A stretch of 36,106 nucleotides of DNA, taken from IMG/VR virus record IMGVR_UViG_3300028844_003566, positions 1-36,106 of that record; one strand, given 5' to 3'. The translations under genes were made by a program, and so were the position numbers. Under the pieces are notes generated by a model that saw only the letters and a program-made list of their open reading frames with translations, ran no database searches and was not told the origin of the DNA. This document shows positions 13,447 through 20,246 of the stretch, in pieces. Origin of the DNA: a virus. The first letter of the stretch is position 1. Each line of letters opens with the position of its first letter.

Positions 13447-13698
13447 TTAATCCCGAACAACTAGTTCGACATCAGTAGTGTCGGTGTCCATCTCAATCCA
13501 CACTCTCGCTCCACAACTCAGTGGCTTGTGCGGACTATAGATGACCCTTCCTAATTCTACACCATCTTTTGTTTTGATTATAGCCTCGTGGGCATAATTA
13601 TTTTCTTTATATGTTTTTACCGTCAATACTGGCTCGTCAGTGCCGTGCTTTGTGTTGCGCTTGATGACGTGCTGATTGACGTGGATGATCTTTTTCAT
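13447..13698 (-). CDS. Conserved small phage protein (83 aa)
   Basis: The pattern MKKIIHVNQHVIKRN, then VLTVKTYKENNYAHE, YSPHKPLSCGARVWIE, is one I associate with a small uncharacterised protein common in aquatic phages. It looks like an all-beta domain with one conserved Cys. GAGG precedes the start. Function is unknown. Confidence 0.75.
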   Translation of the reverse strand: MKKIIHVNQHVIKRNTKHGTDEPVLTVKTYKENNYAHEAIIKTKDGVELGRVIYSPHKPLSCGARVWIEMDTDTTDVELVVRD

Positions 13699-13702
13699 TG
13701 TA

Positions 13703-13816
13703 TTACCTCAGTGCTGTGACGATTACTAATGTATTTATGATATACATCGCCGTAAAGTAAAGGAGAAGGGTTCCATCGCTCCAACTGCGGACCCAATCAT
13801 CAAACTTCTTTTTCAT
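13703..13816 (-). CDS. Small membrane protein (37 aa)
   Basis: A basic N-terminus (MKKKFDDWVRSW) is followed by a hydrophobic helix (LLLYFTAMYIINTLVIVTAL). The ATG overlaps the stop of the upstream gene (TAATG). No family is recognised. Confidence 0.6.
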   Translation of the reverse strand: MKKKFDDWVRSWSDGTLLLYFTAMYIINTLVIVTALR

Positions 13817-13992
13817 TATGCGTTCCCAAGCTTGTGCCATCCCCGACGGCGTTCAAAATCATTATGAAGGAAAGAATCCCAAAAGTCATCGTTATCCATA
13901 AGCTGATCATAGCTCCCTGGTGAGAGCTTTTCATGCTCCTTCCAGATCATAGAATATGCTTCGATACGTGCGATAAGTAGTTCATTTTCCAT
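13816..13992 (-). CDS. Small hypothetical protein (58 aa)
   Basis: A soluble, helical product starting MENELLIARIEAYSMIWKEH and ending RRRGWHKLGNA. It has a good AAGGAGA site before the ATG. It is coupled to the 37-aa membrane protein by a TAATG overlap. Its size and charge pattern resemble small phage proteins, but no function is known. Confidence 0.65.
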   Translation of the reverse strand: MENELLIARIEAYSMIWKEHEKLSPGSYDQLMDNDDFWDSFLHNDFERRRGWHKLGNA

Positions 13993-14003
13993 AGCTTTTC
14001 TCC

Positions 14004-14930
14004 TTAGCCGTGCATGCTTCGTAATTCAGGGGCAACCTCAAGGACGATCTTCTTTACCTCTCGTCCAAACTTCTTGTCTAGGAACTTCTCACCCCAGATG
14101 TGAACCGACTTCTCTACGGGGAACTTGTTGTCTCCCTCGTAGCCGTTAAGGTTCACGCTGGAGCCAAGAACAGGACCGATGAGCGAGTAGTTATCGCTGT
14201 TCATCCCGTGATAGTACTCGGTCTGCTGCTCAAAGTTGCGGGGCACCTGTACATTACTGACTTCACCGCTAGGTTTACGCATCTTGAGAACGTTGCCTCG
14301 GAAGATCCAAGTCTCAAGCCCTCGCTCAAGACCGTGGTCAATATCTTCGTCTTGCTTACCGATCTCGCTCCAGTTGATGGCTTGGATGAAGCCAACTTGG
14401 TTGGTATACTCACGGGTGTTGTAGTCCCACACTCTGTACTGAACCAGAGCACCGGGAACAATCCCAGACTTTTCAAAGGTATGGCGAGCAACTCGGTGAG
14501 CCAGAGCTTTCATTGCTCGGCAATCACGCTTATGCTTCTCAAGCTTTTCGCACTTGCGACGGTTGTGACCAGGCTTACCGCAAAAGCCGCAGCGGCGGTT
14601 GCTCTTCACGCCGTTCTCTTTGTTCCAACGCTTTTGGGCTTCACGCTCTTCAACCTCTTGCCACCACCAAGCCTGGCGGCTGCCGGTGTAGTCATCAGGA
14701 GCTACATCATATAGCTCATGAACATCTTTGACGCCATGACTATTTGCAGCCATTTCGTTCAGAGCATCTACCCAAGAGTAGACAGGCCTGGAAGGATCGG
14801 CTTCAATACCGTACTTCTCCAGACGTGCTTTAATGGCAGCGTGAGCTTCCTTGATAGTGGGGCAACTCCGACGATTGTGACCATATTGACCACAAACCTG
14901 GCATTGATTCTTACGACCCGTCCAACCCAT
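14004..14930 (-). CDS. Protein with two CCHC zinc knuckles (308 aa)
   Basis: Two zinc-knuckle motifs C-x2-C-x4-H-x4-C are complete: CQVCGQYGHNRRSC at residues 10-23 and CGFCGKPGHNRRKC at 114-127. They are separated by a charged helical region. The C-terminal 180 residues are rich in Trp, Asn and Arg and include VQYRVWDY, a possible SH3-like strand set (GALVQYRVWDYNTREY, VGFIQAI). CCHC knuckles bind single-stranded nucleic acid in retroviral NC and eukaryotic proteins and are uncommon in phages. An RNA- or DNA-binding role is likely. What it binds is unknown. Confidence 0.75.
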   Translation of the reverse strand: MGWTGRKNQCQVCGQYGHNRRSCPTIKEAHAAIKARLEKYGIEADPSRPVYSWVDALNEMAANSHGVKDVHELYDVAPDDYTGSRQAWWWQEVEEREAQKRWNKENGVKSNRRCGFCGKPGHNRRKCEKLEKHKRDCRAMKALAHRVARHTFEKSGIVPGALVQYRVWDYNTREYTNQVGFIQAINWSEIGKQDEDIDHGLERGLETWIFRGNVLKMRKPSGEVSNVQVPRNFEQQTEYYHGMNSDNYSLIGPVLGSSVNLNGYEGDNKFPVEKSVHIWGEKFLDKKFGREVKKIVLEVAPELRSMHG

Positions 14931-14943
14931 AACATTATCTCCC

Positions 14944-15060
14944 TTACAACGGGCAGTGATAAGTCAAGCCTTGCTTCAGTTCTATCTCAACCATACAACT
15001 TACAATGTAATTATTATTCCTTGCTCCCGTTGAGGTGCAAATATAAATAGCAGTATCCAT
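14944..15060 (-). CDS. Small hypothetical protein (38 aa)
   Basis: The frame reads MDTAIYICTSTGARNNNYIV and continues to a C-terminus HCPL. The ATG has a proper AGGAG site. There are three Cys and a beta-like composition. No family is recognised. Confidence 0.5.
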   Translation of the reverse strand: MDTAIYICTSTGARNNNYIVSCMVEIELKQGLTYHCPL

Positions 15061-15068
15061 TTTGGCTC

Positions 15069-15338
15069 CTATTTTACTTTTGGGATGCCTCCAAAATCAA
15101 ACATCATATTATAATACCAGTCATCAAAAGTGTTCGACTTGGTACGCTTGCGTTTGGTTGGGGTCCATTTCATTTGACGGAGAACTTCACGTAAAACTCG
15201 TGGATCAGTCCTCTTTAGATAATTTGTTATTTGATTGGCGTGCCGTTGAACCTGGCGGCTATCCATATAGGGACGCTTACCGTGATTAGGGGCGGCTAAA
15301 CTAGTCGCTAAAAGCGTAGCTAGAACGATTTTAATCAT
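15069..15338 (-). CDS. Small secreted basic protein (89 aa)
   Basis: The N-terminus MIKIVLATLLATSLA looks like a cleavable signal peptide, with cleavage likely before APNHGK. The mature part is basic (RQVQRHANQI, PTKRKRTK), with aromatic residues near the end. It may be an exported phage product acting in the periplasm. The start overlaps the end of the HTH gene upstream. No family is recognised. Confidence 0.65.
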   Translation of the reverse strand: MIKIVLATLLATSLAAPNHGKRPYMDSRQVQRHANQITNYLKRTDPRVLREVLRQMKWTPTKRKRTKSNTFDDWYYNMMFDFGGIPKVK

Positions 15339-15645
15339 AATTAACCTTCTTTGGGTCTAGGTTGTTAAGCTCTTCTTCGGTCATGTCTTCGGCGATCAGA
15401 TCGTAGATAGAAACAGCGTCTTCTTTTTGAGCGTGTCGTCTTCCACTGAAAATATGGTGAACCATTGAAGGGGACACCTTATAAATATAATGAGTCTGTT
15501 CCTGAAACCACTTCGCAGTCTTACGAACAGATTGCTTACCCTTTTGGGAGCGGATCATCTCAACGTGACGCTTGGTTAGCTTATAGGTTTTCTTTTTTGC
15601 CCTGATTCTATCCTTGCGGGGCTTTGTCTTCTTCTCTTCAGCCAT
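15331..15645 (-). CDS. Basic HTH protein (104 aa)
   Basis: A Lys/Arg-rich N-terminus (EEKKTKPRKDRIRAKKK) precedes a helix-turn-helix-like part: KLTKRHVEMIRS, then VRKTAKWFQEQ, and VSPSMVHHIFSGRRH as candidate recognition helix. The pattern resembles small phage HTH proteins that read 'L....V..IR....S...A..F.VS...V..I..GRR'. The C-terminus is acidic. It probably binds DNA. The targets are unknown. Confidence 0.6.
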   Translation of the reverse strand: MAEEKKTKPRKDRIRAKKKTYKLTKRHVEMIRSQKGKQSVRKTAKWFQEQTHYIYKVSPSMVHHIFSGRRHAQKEDAVSIYDLIAEDMTEEELNNLDPKKVNYD

Positions 15646-15922
15646 TTTTCCTAGCCTTTCGTTGCTTGTAGAGAGCCATCACTGCCGTGGAGAGGTTACC
15701 GATGAAGATATGCCCACAGATGACCAGAGTAGCCAGACGGTCTCCGTTGACGATATACATATAAAGTCCTGAAATTGCTCCAATACAAAAGAATGTAAAT
15801 TGAGCAGGGACATTGATTGCGTCAGCCTTGGGCGATCGCCAGACAGTCAGCAATGCGGGTATGTATATAAAGAATACAAGAGATTGAGAGCCAGCGTAAA
15901 GATATGTTAAGAACTGATCCAT
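15638..15922 (-). CDS. SemiSWEET/PQ-loop-like membrane protein (94 aa)
   Basis: Three hydrophobic segments at about residues 10-27, 38-58 and 64-83 match the three-helix bundle of SemiSWEET sugar transporters. YIPALLTVWRSPKADAINVP fits the PQ-loop region with a PA in place of PQ, and IGNLSTAVMALYKQR fits the third helix with its Asn. SemiSWEETs work as dimers and move small sugars across the membrane. The length is typical (about 90-100 aa). A different small membrane role is possible, since similarity is judged by pattern only. Confidence 0.5.
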   Translation of the reverse strand: MDQFLTYLYAGSQSLVFFIYIPALLTVWRSPKADAINVPAQFTFFCIGAISGLYMYIVNGDRLATLVICGHIFIGNLSTAVMALYKQRKARKNG

Positions 15923-15925
15923 CTG

Positions 15926-16183
15926 TTAATCATTCCCGTAGACATAAGAGCAGACTCTCATTCCCTCGCTAACTTCACGGCGGATGTTAGCATCATCAAA
16001 GTGTCTTGCTCCAGCGTAGGCGATAGCCATACACAAGATACGAAACTTATTCATCTGATCTTCTCTTGCATCAAGCACTGCCTGGCAAGAGTCTTCGCAC
16101 TGCTTAGGAACTGGTCTGAGATGCGGAGTAGTGCAACTCAAGGAAACCAGGGCTAATATCATTAAAACTCTAAGCACAACCAT
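15926..16183 (-). CDS. Putative lipoprotein, paralogue of 8446-8871 (85 aa)
   Basis: A hydrophobic leader (LRVLMILALVSLSC) ends in a lipobox SLSC with Cys17, followed by TTPHLRPV. The rest carries the pattern C..VLDAR..QM..F..LCM, then RREVSEGMRVCSYVYG. This lines up with C..LD.R...M..F...CM and V.RRI..C.FVFG of the lipoprotein at 8446-8871. The shared cysteines may form disulphides. The role is unknown: spanin-like lysis or exclusion at the outer membrane are options. Confidence 0.7.
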   Translation of the reverse strand: MVVLRVLMILALVSLSCTTPHLRPVPKQCEDSCQAVLDAREDQMNKFRILCMAIAYAGARHFDDANIRREVSEGMRVCSYVYGND

Positions 16184-16247
16184 AAACTTTCACAATAAAT
16201 AAAATAAAGGCAACTATAAAAAGAAGATCCAAAGAGTCAAATCGCAT
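16170..16247 (-). CDS. Tiny membrane peptide (25 aa)
   Basis: Reads MRFDSLDLLFIVAFILFIVK and then VYGCA. It has one hydrophobic helix. Its ATG overlaps the stop of the 53-aa gene (TAATG), and its end overlaps the lipoprotein start. This could be an inner-membrane partner of the lipoprotein (inference). Confidence 0.45.
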   Translation of the reverse strand: MRFDSLDLLFIVAFILFIVKVYGCA

Positions 16248-16408
16248 TAGACGGTCTCTTTGATTAGCCTTCCAGGGGCGTAGAATATAAATTCTCCTCT
16301 AGCAATCTCGCCAATCCCCATAAATTCATCATACCTAAGAAGCAATCCAGTCTTCCACTCTTCTTGACCATCAAAAGTCTTGAACATCACTATTTTTCCG
16401 GGTTCCAT
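16247..16408 (-). CDS. Small hypothetical protein (53 aa)
   Basis: The product begins MEPGKIVMFKTFDGQEEWKT and has an all-beta look (TGLLLRYDEF, IGEIARGEFIFYAPG). The start lies inside the end of the preceding gene (38-base overlap), with a weak ribosome site. An ATG at residue 8 is an alternative. It may be an SH3-like fold. No family is recognised. Confidence 0.5.
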   Translation of the reverse strand: MEPGKIVMFKTFDGQEEWKTGLLLRYDEFMGIGEIARGEFIFYAPGRLIKETV

Positions 16409-16715
16409 CTTCAGGTTCCCCCACAAGTTTAAAGTATTTTTTGGCTAAAACATATTTTATAAACATAACGTCTTGACCTATTTGTACTTTATAACCTAGC
16501 GGTTGATCTAGCCGATTCCTTAAAACTTTGACGATTAACCCCACCTTTGATTCAAGGGAATAAAAATAATCATAAAAGTCTGGGGGAATAGCTGTTGGAA
16601 CATACTCCCGGACTCCTCCTCCCATACCTCCTCGATCTTTGTGGGGAGTGCAAACACTCCAACCATTGTCGTTAACGAACCTTACAAGTTCGCCCTCTTT
16701 ATAATTAGTCTTCAC
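16371..16715 (-). CDS. Hypothetical protein (114 aa)
   Basis: No family is recognised. The beginning (YKEGELVRFVNDNGWSV) and the segment VGLIVKVLRNRL look like small SH3-like beta strands, which are common in phage host-interaction proteins. A Gly-rich stretch (DRGGMGGGVREY) separates them. It overlaps both neighbouring genes. Confidence 0.6.
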   Translation of the reverse strand: MKTNYKEGELVRFVNDNGWSVCTPHKDRGGMGGGVREYVPTAIPPDFYDYFYSLESKVGLIVKVLRNRLDQPLGYKVQIGQDVMFIKYVLAKKYFKLVGEPEDGTRKNSDVQDF

Positions 16716-16986
16716 CTTCTAGTTTCTGGGAAAGCAGGAAGCCTTTTACCAGCCCAGAGAAGCTACTCAACTGGTCGCTCATCTCACGAGAAAGAGCAGC
16801 AGTCTCTTCTAGAACTTCAGGATCTAGTGCATCTTCTACGGCTCGGTTGTACCCAACCTGAATCAACTCCTCCACAAACCGTTGAGTTTCGTGGGAAAGA
16901 TCTGCATAGTGACGGGGAAACTTAAGAAGTTCCTTCGTGATATCATCGATCTGATCTTCATAAATCTGTTGGAAATTAATATTCAC
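16705..16986 (-). CDS. Helical protein with GTG start (93 aa)
   Basis: The GTG start overlaps the TGA of the basic 52-aa gene (GTGA). The product is acidic and predicted all-helical (FQQIYEDQIDDITKELLKF, ETAALSREMSDQLSSF). No family is recognised. Confidence 0.6.
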   Translation of the reverse strand: MNINFQQIYEDQIDDITKELLKFPRHYADLSHETQRFVEELIQVGYNRAVEDALDPEVLEETAALSREMSDQLSSFSGLVKGFLLSQKLEGED

Positions 16987-17141
16987 TTGCCTTGCCCCCG
17001 ATACTTCTTGCGGTACCCTTTACTTACAGTATTCTTATCCGATCCCTTCCCAGGGAACTTTGAGTACTTGCCGTTACCTTGACGAGTCTTCTTGGGACTC
17101 TTAGCCTTGAGGGCAACCTTATTACCTTGTCTTCTAGCCAT
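16983..17141 (-). CDS. Small very basic protein with SPKK motif (52 aa)
   Basis: About a third of the residues are Lys or Arg (ALKAKSPKKTRQGNGKYSKF, then GYRKKYRGQGK). An SPKK-type motif, which in histone H1 contacts the DNA minor groove, is present. GGAG precedes the ATG. I associate the KSPKKTRQGNGK...RGQGK layout with a small protein seen in several aquatic phages, with no known function. Nucleic-acid or ribosome binding is plausible. Confidence 0.6.
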   Translation of the reverse strand: MARRQGNKVALKAKSPKKTRQGNGKYSKFPGKGSDKNTVSKGYRKKYRGQGK

Positions 17142-17155
17142 GATTGGCTCCTTTC

Positions 17156-17500
17156 TTATTTCTTATTATAAAGGACAGCGTGCCCTTCGTTTAGTAATAA
17201 ATCATTTAAATTTTTGCTAACAGGTCCATCGAGCATAAAGATCTCCGCAATGTACCTGCCGTACTTCCCCCGCTTATCCTTTTCAGTCTTTACGAGTATT
17301 TTTTCGCCAACAGGAATTAATTCGGCAACTCTAGCCTTTGCGAGCTTGCCCTTAGCTTTATGTTCCCCACGGGTTTCCCAGGCATTGATGCGTGAGAAGC
17401 GTAGTCGTTCCTTGCGATGGACTCCCATCCCGAGGTCAACCATCACGTCAATGGTGTCGCCATCAACAATCTTTAGAACAGTTGCGTGATATTCAAACAT
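17156..17500 (-). CDS. SNase-family thermonuclease (114 aa)
   Basis: The staphylococcal-nuclease core is recognisable: VLKIVDGDTIDVMVDLG, RLRFSRINAWETRG and KDKRGKYGRYIAEIF. It cuts DNA or RNA with Ca2+ in characterised members. Aligned with Staphylococcus nuclease, Asp21, Arg35, Glu43 and Arg87 have counterparts. The calcium-ligand Asp40 is Asn (INAWE instead of IDAPE), which some homologues also show. There is no signal peptide, so it should act in the cytoplasm, perhaps in host DNA degradation or recombination. Confidence 0.85.
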   Translation of the reverse strand: MFEYHATVLKIVDGDTIDVMVDLGMGVHRKERLRFSRINAWETRGEHKAKGKLAKARVAELIPVGEKILVKTEKDKRGKYGRYIAEIFMLDGPVSKNLNDLLLNEGHAVLYNKK

Positions 17501-17666
17501 TTTTTTCTTCCAATATCTTTTTCATCTTTGTTACATCCCCAAGGGTTGCTCCACCCTGTTCGATAAGAACATCGAGCAAGTCGAGAACTCTTTGGGTGCC
17601 AGGGTGTTGACCGCTGTTGAGTTCTTCTTTTATTTGTTTAAGCAGTTGGGACTTGGTTAGCTTCAT
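17493..17666 (-). CDS. Small protein with N-terminal LTKxQL..IKEEL tag (57 aa)
   Basis: The N-terminus MKLTKSQLLKQIKEELNSG is the helical tag motif found on several proteins of this window (30340, 32457), with an IKE site. The remainder is a short helical domain (TQRVLDLLDVLIEQ, VTKMKKILEEK). The gene overlaps its neighbours on both sides. If the tag targets the phage head, this could be an internal virion protein (inference). Confidence 0.6.
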   Translation of the reverse strand: MKLTKSQLLKQIKEELNSGQHPGTQRVLDLLDVLIEQGGATLGDVTKMKKILEEKNV

Positions 17667-17913
17667 TCTTTATATAGGGTTGAATTTCATTATGATACAT
17701 CCACCACTCTCGACCGCCTACAAAATTAACTAGGAACTGTCGAGGGCGAGCTTGGTCAGGGCGTTGAATAATTATACCAACGGTGCCCATAGGGATGTTC
17801 TTGGTCGATGCATCGGCGTGATAAACTGGGTCCCCAGCAGGAAGGGTAGGGATCTCACGACAAGTCATAACGAGAGAGCCTACTTGCATAGGTAGGGATT
17901 CTTTAGCTCTCAT
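17638..17913 (-). CDS. Hypothetical protein (91 aa)
   Basis: No family is recognised. The middle has GSLVMTCREIPTLPAGDPVY and MGTVGIIIQRPDQARPRQFL, a probable small beta barrel, followed by VNFVGGREWWMYHNEI. The ATG at 17913 is preceded by GAAGGA. An upstream in-frame TTG is rejected. Confidence 0.6.
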   Translation of the reverse strand: MRAKESLPMQVGSLVMTCREIPTLPAGDPVYHADASTKNIPMGTVGIIIQRPDQARPRQFLVNFVGGREWWMYHNEIQPYIKNEANQVPTA

Positions 17914-18448
17914 GTGGTCCTTCGGGTCCAAAATGATTTACTTCTAGCCAGGTGTTGTTCCAGTTAGTTGGCTTTGGAACATCAGAGAACTTCTCGTATT
18001 TTGTGCCCGACGATACCAAGCGGCTCAAAACTTCGGGAGACATATCCGACTCCATATGTAGAGTCTTGACGATGCCGGCGAGGCGTAGAGCGTAGGCGAT
18101 CCATTCGGAACAATACCAGCCGTTCTTGTGCTTGATGTGGAAGGGAACGAGTTGAGAAGCAAGCAGCCCGACCCAATCATACTGTTGCGTTTTTGTTTGT
18201 TCATAAAACTTCTCGATAATGTTCAGTTGATGTGGGTTGACCGGCACGCAGATGAAATCCCATTCTTCCTCATTCTCCATAGCGAATGGCTCTCGGTGGA
18301 TACCCTTCAAGCTAAATGGGAAAATGGTTATTGAGGTTTGATCGGGTAGGATAAGTTCTGCGTGTGAATAGATGCTCTTGGTCCATCGCCTTACAATGGC
18401 GTTATGAAGGCGTCCTTCGCCTTTATACAAACCAATACATATATTCAC
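17903..18448 (-). CDS. Permuted papain-fold (YiiX/NlpC-P60-like) hydrolase (181 aa)
   Basis: The circularly permuted NlpC/P60 layout is visible: a histidine in YSHAELIL (H29) precedes the catalytic cysteine in NGWYCSEWIAYAL (C113). In this family (YiiX, YaeF, DUF830) the Cys/His pair hydrolyses amide or ester bonds in peptides or lipids. It lacks a signal peptide. The start is GTG with a GGGG-type ribosome site. In phages such proteins may act on the host envelope or on ubiquitin-like or lipid targets. The substrate is unknown. Confidence 0.65.
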   Translation of the reverse strand: MNICIGLYKGEGRLHNAIVRRWTKSIYSHAELILPDQTSITIFPFSLKGIHREPFAMENEEEWDFICVPVNPHQLNIIEKFYEQTKTQQYDWVGLLASQLVPFHIKHKNGWYCSEWIAYALRLAGIVKTLHMESDMSPEVLSRLVSSGTKYEKFSDVPKPTNWNNTWLEVNHFGPEGPHES

Positions 18449-18509
18449 TGCTTTACCCCATACTATATAACTATTCCCGACCTTCTAAAATGTGCAGTAT
18501 TTTCTGTAT

Positions 18510-18686
18510 TCATTGCGTTTGGCTGCCTTTGTCTGTGTTGCCGGCTTGTTGTTCCGCCGCATACTCCATTAGCTGTGAAAAAATTTTGCGGCGAACTTCG
18601 TCACTAAATTGGAACTTTTCTAATATTTCCTGAATCTCTTTCCCGAATTTCTCTTGATCGAAGACGGGGAAAAACTCTTCTGTCAT
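18510..18686 (-). CDS. Small helical protein (58 aa)
   Basis: The product begins MTEEFFPVFDQEKFGKEIQE, then LEKFQFSDEVRRKIFSQLME and a polar tail. It is predicted helical and soluble. It overlaps the stop of the 78-aa gene by four bases. The following 60 bases before 18448 hold no supported gene. Confidence 0.55.
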   Translation of the reverse strand: MTEEFFPVFDQEKFGKEIQEILEKFQFSDEVRRKIFSQLMEYAAEQQAGNTDKGSQTQ

Positions 18687-18919
18687 TTTCCAAATACCTC
18701 CATAGCTAGATCCTCGGACGCTTGGTCCAACTCGGTGCGAGCCTTTTCTAGTACTTTGCCCAATAAGTGGAGCGTGACCTCTGCCTTGCAGCCGGGTTGG
18801 AACTCACGTGAGAACTCCTCTGCTGCGGTGACCCAACCGATTGTGTCTTCGAGTCGTCCGCTCGCTTCCGTGAACGAGGTGAATGTTTTATCCAATAGTC
18901 TTCCGGGTCGTGTAGCCAT
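18683..18919 (-). CDS. Hypothetical protein (78 aa)
   Basis: All-helical and acidic (ASGRLEDTIGWVTAAEEF, HLLGKVLEKARTELDQASED). GGAGCC precedes the ATG, and a promoter candidate lies at 18942-18969. No family is recognised. Confidence 0.6.
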   Translation of the reverse strand: MATRPGRLLDKTFTSFTEASGRLEDTIGWVTAAEEFSREFQPGCKAEVTLHLLGKVLEKARTELDQASEDLAMEVFGK

Positions 18920-18941
18920 GGCGGCTCCTTTCGTTGTCCCT

Positions 18942-18969
18942 ATTATACTACTTAGCGAAGAAATAGCAA
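18942..18969 (-). promoter_or_regulatory. Sigma70-like promoter candidate
   Basis: TTGCTA, 16-base spacer, then TATAAT on the minus strand, 23 bases upstream of the 78-aa gene. The -35 part lies in the end of the upstream gene. It would add an internal start point to the long transcription unit. Confidence 0.45.
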
Positions 18970-19154
18970 GTTAAAAATCCTGCTAAAAAGAAAACAGGAT
19001 GCAACATCATATGAATTTGCAACCGTCGATAAACAGTACCCACAACCACAATCATTTCCAAGACCATGCCACGCAAAAAATTTGGGTCCGTGGAATTCAT
19101 CACCTGTAGGAGATATTTCTCTCCTAACTTCTTCTCATCTAAATCATTGCTCAT
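18948..19154 (-). CDS. Small membrane-anchored protein (68 aa)
   Basis: A polar N-terminus (MSNDLDEKKLGEKYLL) leads to a hydrophobic segment (LRGMVLEMIVVVGTVYR) and a C-terminal helix (MMLHPVFFLAGFLTCYFFAK). Two membrane passes are likely. The ATG at 19154 follows the stop of the upstream gene directly; longer starts overlap that gene. No family is recognised. Confidence 0.55.
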   Translation of the reverse strand: MSNDLDEKKLGEKYLLQVMNSTDPNFLRGMVLEMIVVVGTVYRRLQIHMMLHPVFFLAGFLTCYFFAK

Positions 19155-19155
19155 C

Positions 19156-19512
19156 TTACTTCTTAAGCCACGCAGGGTCTTTGACCTTTGCAGCACCTTT
19201 CCTAATCTTGAGTAAGCGAGCAACAGGTGGAATGTTCATCCACTCTAGGTCATAGCAACCTTCGAAGTCTCCCGTTTGTGTAGGGACACAACCAAGCTTA
19301 ATCAGCTTCTTGTTTAGGTATGTAAATTGACGTTGGCTTTCACGGGTCACGTAGACTCCGATAGTGCCGTCCTTGAAGTTGCAGAAGAAATGGTCTTCGG
19401 CGAACTTACCGATGGCTTTAGCGATCGGCAATCCATCTCCGGCTTCCTTTAGGCGTAGTCGGTTGTTACGACAGAAAATCTTAAAGTTCTCTGTTTGCTT
19501 TTGAAAATCCAT
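19156..19512 (-). CDS. Hypothetical protein (118 aa)
   Basis: No family is recognised. The start ATG at 19512 has GAAAGGAA before it. The product is basic with a mixed alpha/beta look (FKIFCRNNRLRLKEAGDG, HFFCNFKDGTIGVYVTRES). The C-terminus RLLKIRKGAAKVKD is strongly basic. It may be a small nucleic-acid-binding protein, but this is guesswork. Confidence 0.6.
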   Translation of the reverse strand: MDFQKQTENFKIFCRNNRLRLKEAGDGLPIAKAIGKFAEDHFFCNFKDGTIGVYVTRESQRQFTYLNKKLIKLGCVPTQTGDFEGCYDLEWMNIPPVARLLKIRKGAAKVKDPAWLKK

Positions 19513-19523
19513 TTTATTTCCTT

Positions 19524-19781
19524 TCAAGAAATACCTTTTTTATTGTTCCGCTCTTTTAAATCTCGGGCAAACCAAGCAAGCGGGCGATCATTGCAGACAA
19601 TTTCTTTCTCATAAATTGGGTTGCCCTCTGCAAGGGGTTTGTAAAAGTTGACCCATATACTCCACTCTTCTTCACAGATTTGCTCCATCATTCTTTCATT
19701 TAGTTGGTGGTTTACTTTGCTTAAGGACGCTGAATCTGTTGCACAGGACAGCAAGAATTGGCTTCTTTTATTAACTCTCAA
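19524..19781 (-). CDS. Hypothetical protein with TTG start (85 aa)
   Basis: The TTG at 19781 has GAGGT six bases before it, which supports this unusual start. The product starts MRVNKRSQFLLSCA. The later part (EEWSIWVNFYKPLAEGNPIY, DRPLAWFARDLKER) is aromatic-rich. No family is recognised. An inner ATG near residue 31 would be an alternative. Confidence 0.55.
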   Translation of the reverse strand: MRVNKRSQFLLSCATDSASLSKVNHQLNERMMEQICEEEWSIWVNFYKPLAEGNPIYEKEIVCNDRPLAWFARDLKERNNKKGIS

Positions 19782-19784
19782 ATG

Positions 19785-20246
19785 CTACCTCGTATACATA
19801 TCGGCGATGTCTGCCGCCCAGGCGTCTGGTTTAATAAGGACAGGATAACCCATCCCCTTGATCATACCCATTATAGCATCAGCTACACGATTACTTAAGT
19901 TTTCTTTATCAGGATTTACGTCTGCGTGGATAGTTGGGACAAGAGCGCTGACCTCCTTAACCTCTTCGGCAATCTCTAGCGATACTACAGTCTCGTGCAA
20001 TAGTCGCTCCAACACGTTGCTGAAGAAGTTGATGCTTCTCTTTTGATAAAAGACAACAGCACCCTTGCTTTGCTCTCGGAAACATATGGTCGTGATTAGA
20101 GTAGTAGAGTCGTTATAGGGCTTGGTGTCTGTCCCGATGTGCATCGTGTATTTCTTTTGGGAAGAGTACTTTTTTATTTCGTCCCGTATATCCCCGACTT
20201 CAGTGCCGTTAAGAGTACGCCATCGTGATTCGTCTAGGGGCTTCAC
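19785..20246 (-). CDS. YkuK/DUF458-like RNase H-fold protein (153 aa)
   Basis: The pattern HIGTDTKPYNDSTTLITTI, then VSLEIAEE, HADVNPDKENLS and IKPDAWAADIADMYT matches the YkuK (DUF458) family, which adopts an RNase H-like fold with conserved Asp residues. Characterised activity is lacking, but nuclease action on RNA-DNA hybrids is a natural guess. The start is GTG, overlapping the TGA of the small membrane protein upstream (GTGA). Confidence 0.75.
   Translation of the reverse strand: MKPLDESRWRTLNGTEVGDIRDEIKKYSSQKKYTMHIGTDTKPYNDSTTLITTICFREQSKGAVVFYQKRSINFFSNVLERLLHETVVSLEIAEEVKEVSALVPTIHADVNPDKENLSNRVADAIMGMIKGMGYPVLIKPDAWAADIADMYTR

Noticed and set aside
14100-14714. 204-codon open frame on the plus strand
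   Set aside because: It lies opposite the zinc-knuckle gene, which has complete motifs. The plus-strand product shows no domain and no start signal.
18463-18513. 16-codon frame starting MNTENTAH
   Set aside because: Too short, with no domain and no ribosome site. The gap probably just carries the leader of the next gene.
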